Origin: Haemophilus parainfluenzae
Lineage (GTDB): Bacteria > Pseudomonadota > Gammaproteobacteria > Enterobacterales > Pasteurellaceae
NCBI GenBank assembly: GCA_018381425.1
Contig: JAGZRY010000079.1
Span: 1 to 7,062 of the forward strand
Direction: 5' to 3'
DNA length: 7,062 bases
This document shows positions 7,061 to 7,062 of the stretch, one piece after another. Below the pieces are notes generated by a model. It did not search any database, was not told where the DNA came from, and saw nothing but the letters and a program-made list of their open reading frames with translations. Positions within the stretch are counted from its first letter, which is position 1. Each line of letters begins with the position of its first letter. The position numbers and the translations under genes are program-made.

Positions 7061-7062
7061 GT

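Noticed and set aside
1..7062. Mobile element, CRISPR array, tRNA/rRNA, phase-variable simple repeat or new defence system
   Set aside because: I looked on both strands and saw no transposase, regularly spaced repeats, RNA gene folds or tandem short repeats; nearly all bases are taken by well-known housekeeping genes.

Overview
This window looks like an ordinary housekeeping segment of a Pasteurellaceae chromosome, most likely Haemophilus. It is AT-rich and holds four exact copies of the 9-base DNA uptake signal AAGTGCGGT / ACCGCACTT, which is the Haemophilus influenzae type. As I recall, uvrD followed by dppBCDF also matches the H. influenzae gene order. I could not run a search, so the species is not settled.

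Layout: (1) bases 1-1794 hold the 3' part of uvrD (+ strand), the DNA repair helicase, cut at its 5' end by the window edge. (2) Bases 1795-1902 are a short gap with a candidate sigma70 promoter overlapping the uvrD end, two uptake signals in opposite orientation, and an open frame of 28 codons whose stop codon touches the dppB start. (3) Bases 1903-5784 hold dppB, dppC, dppD and dppF (+ strand), tightly packed with gaps of 12 and 8 bases and then an 8-base overlap. (4) Bases 5797-5833 are a perfect 15-bp hairpin built from two inverted uptake signals with a T-run, the shared terminator of the convergent genes. (5) Bases 5832-7010 (- strand) hold a SotB-type major facilitator exporter. (6) The last ~50 bases look like the 3' end of one more minus-strand gene overlapping sotB by one base.

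DppB and DppC form the inner-membrane channel and DppD and DppF are the two ATPases of a peptide-type ABC importer. No periplasmic binding protein gene is present, so the transporter must be served by a protein encoded elsewhere. In H. influenzae the DppBCDF permease is reported to import glutathione with the heme-binding lipoprotein HbpA. SotB is an unrelated efflux pump on the opposite strand and shares only the terminator.

I see no mobile element, CRISPR array, RNA gene, simple-sequence repeat tract or frameshift, and no evidence of a new biological system. The points worth a second look are small-scale: the uvrD-dppB junction, uptake signals doing double duty, the missing binding protein, and the paired cysteine motifs of the ATPases.
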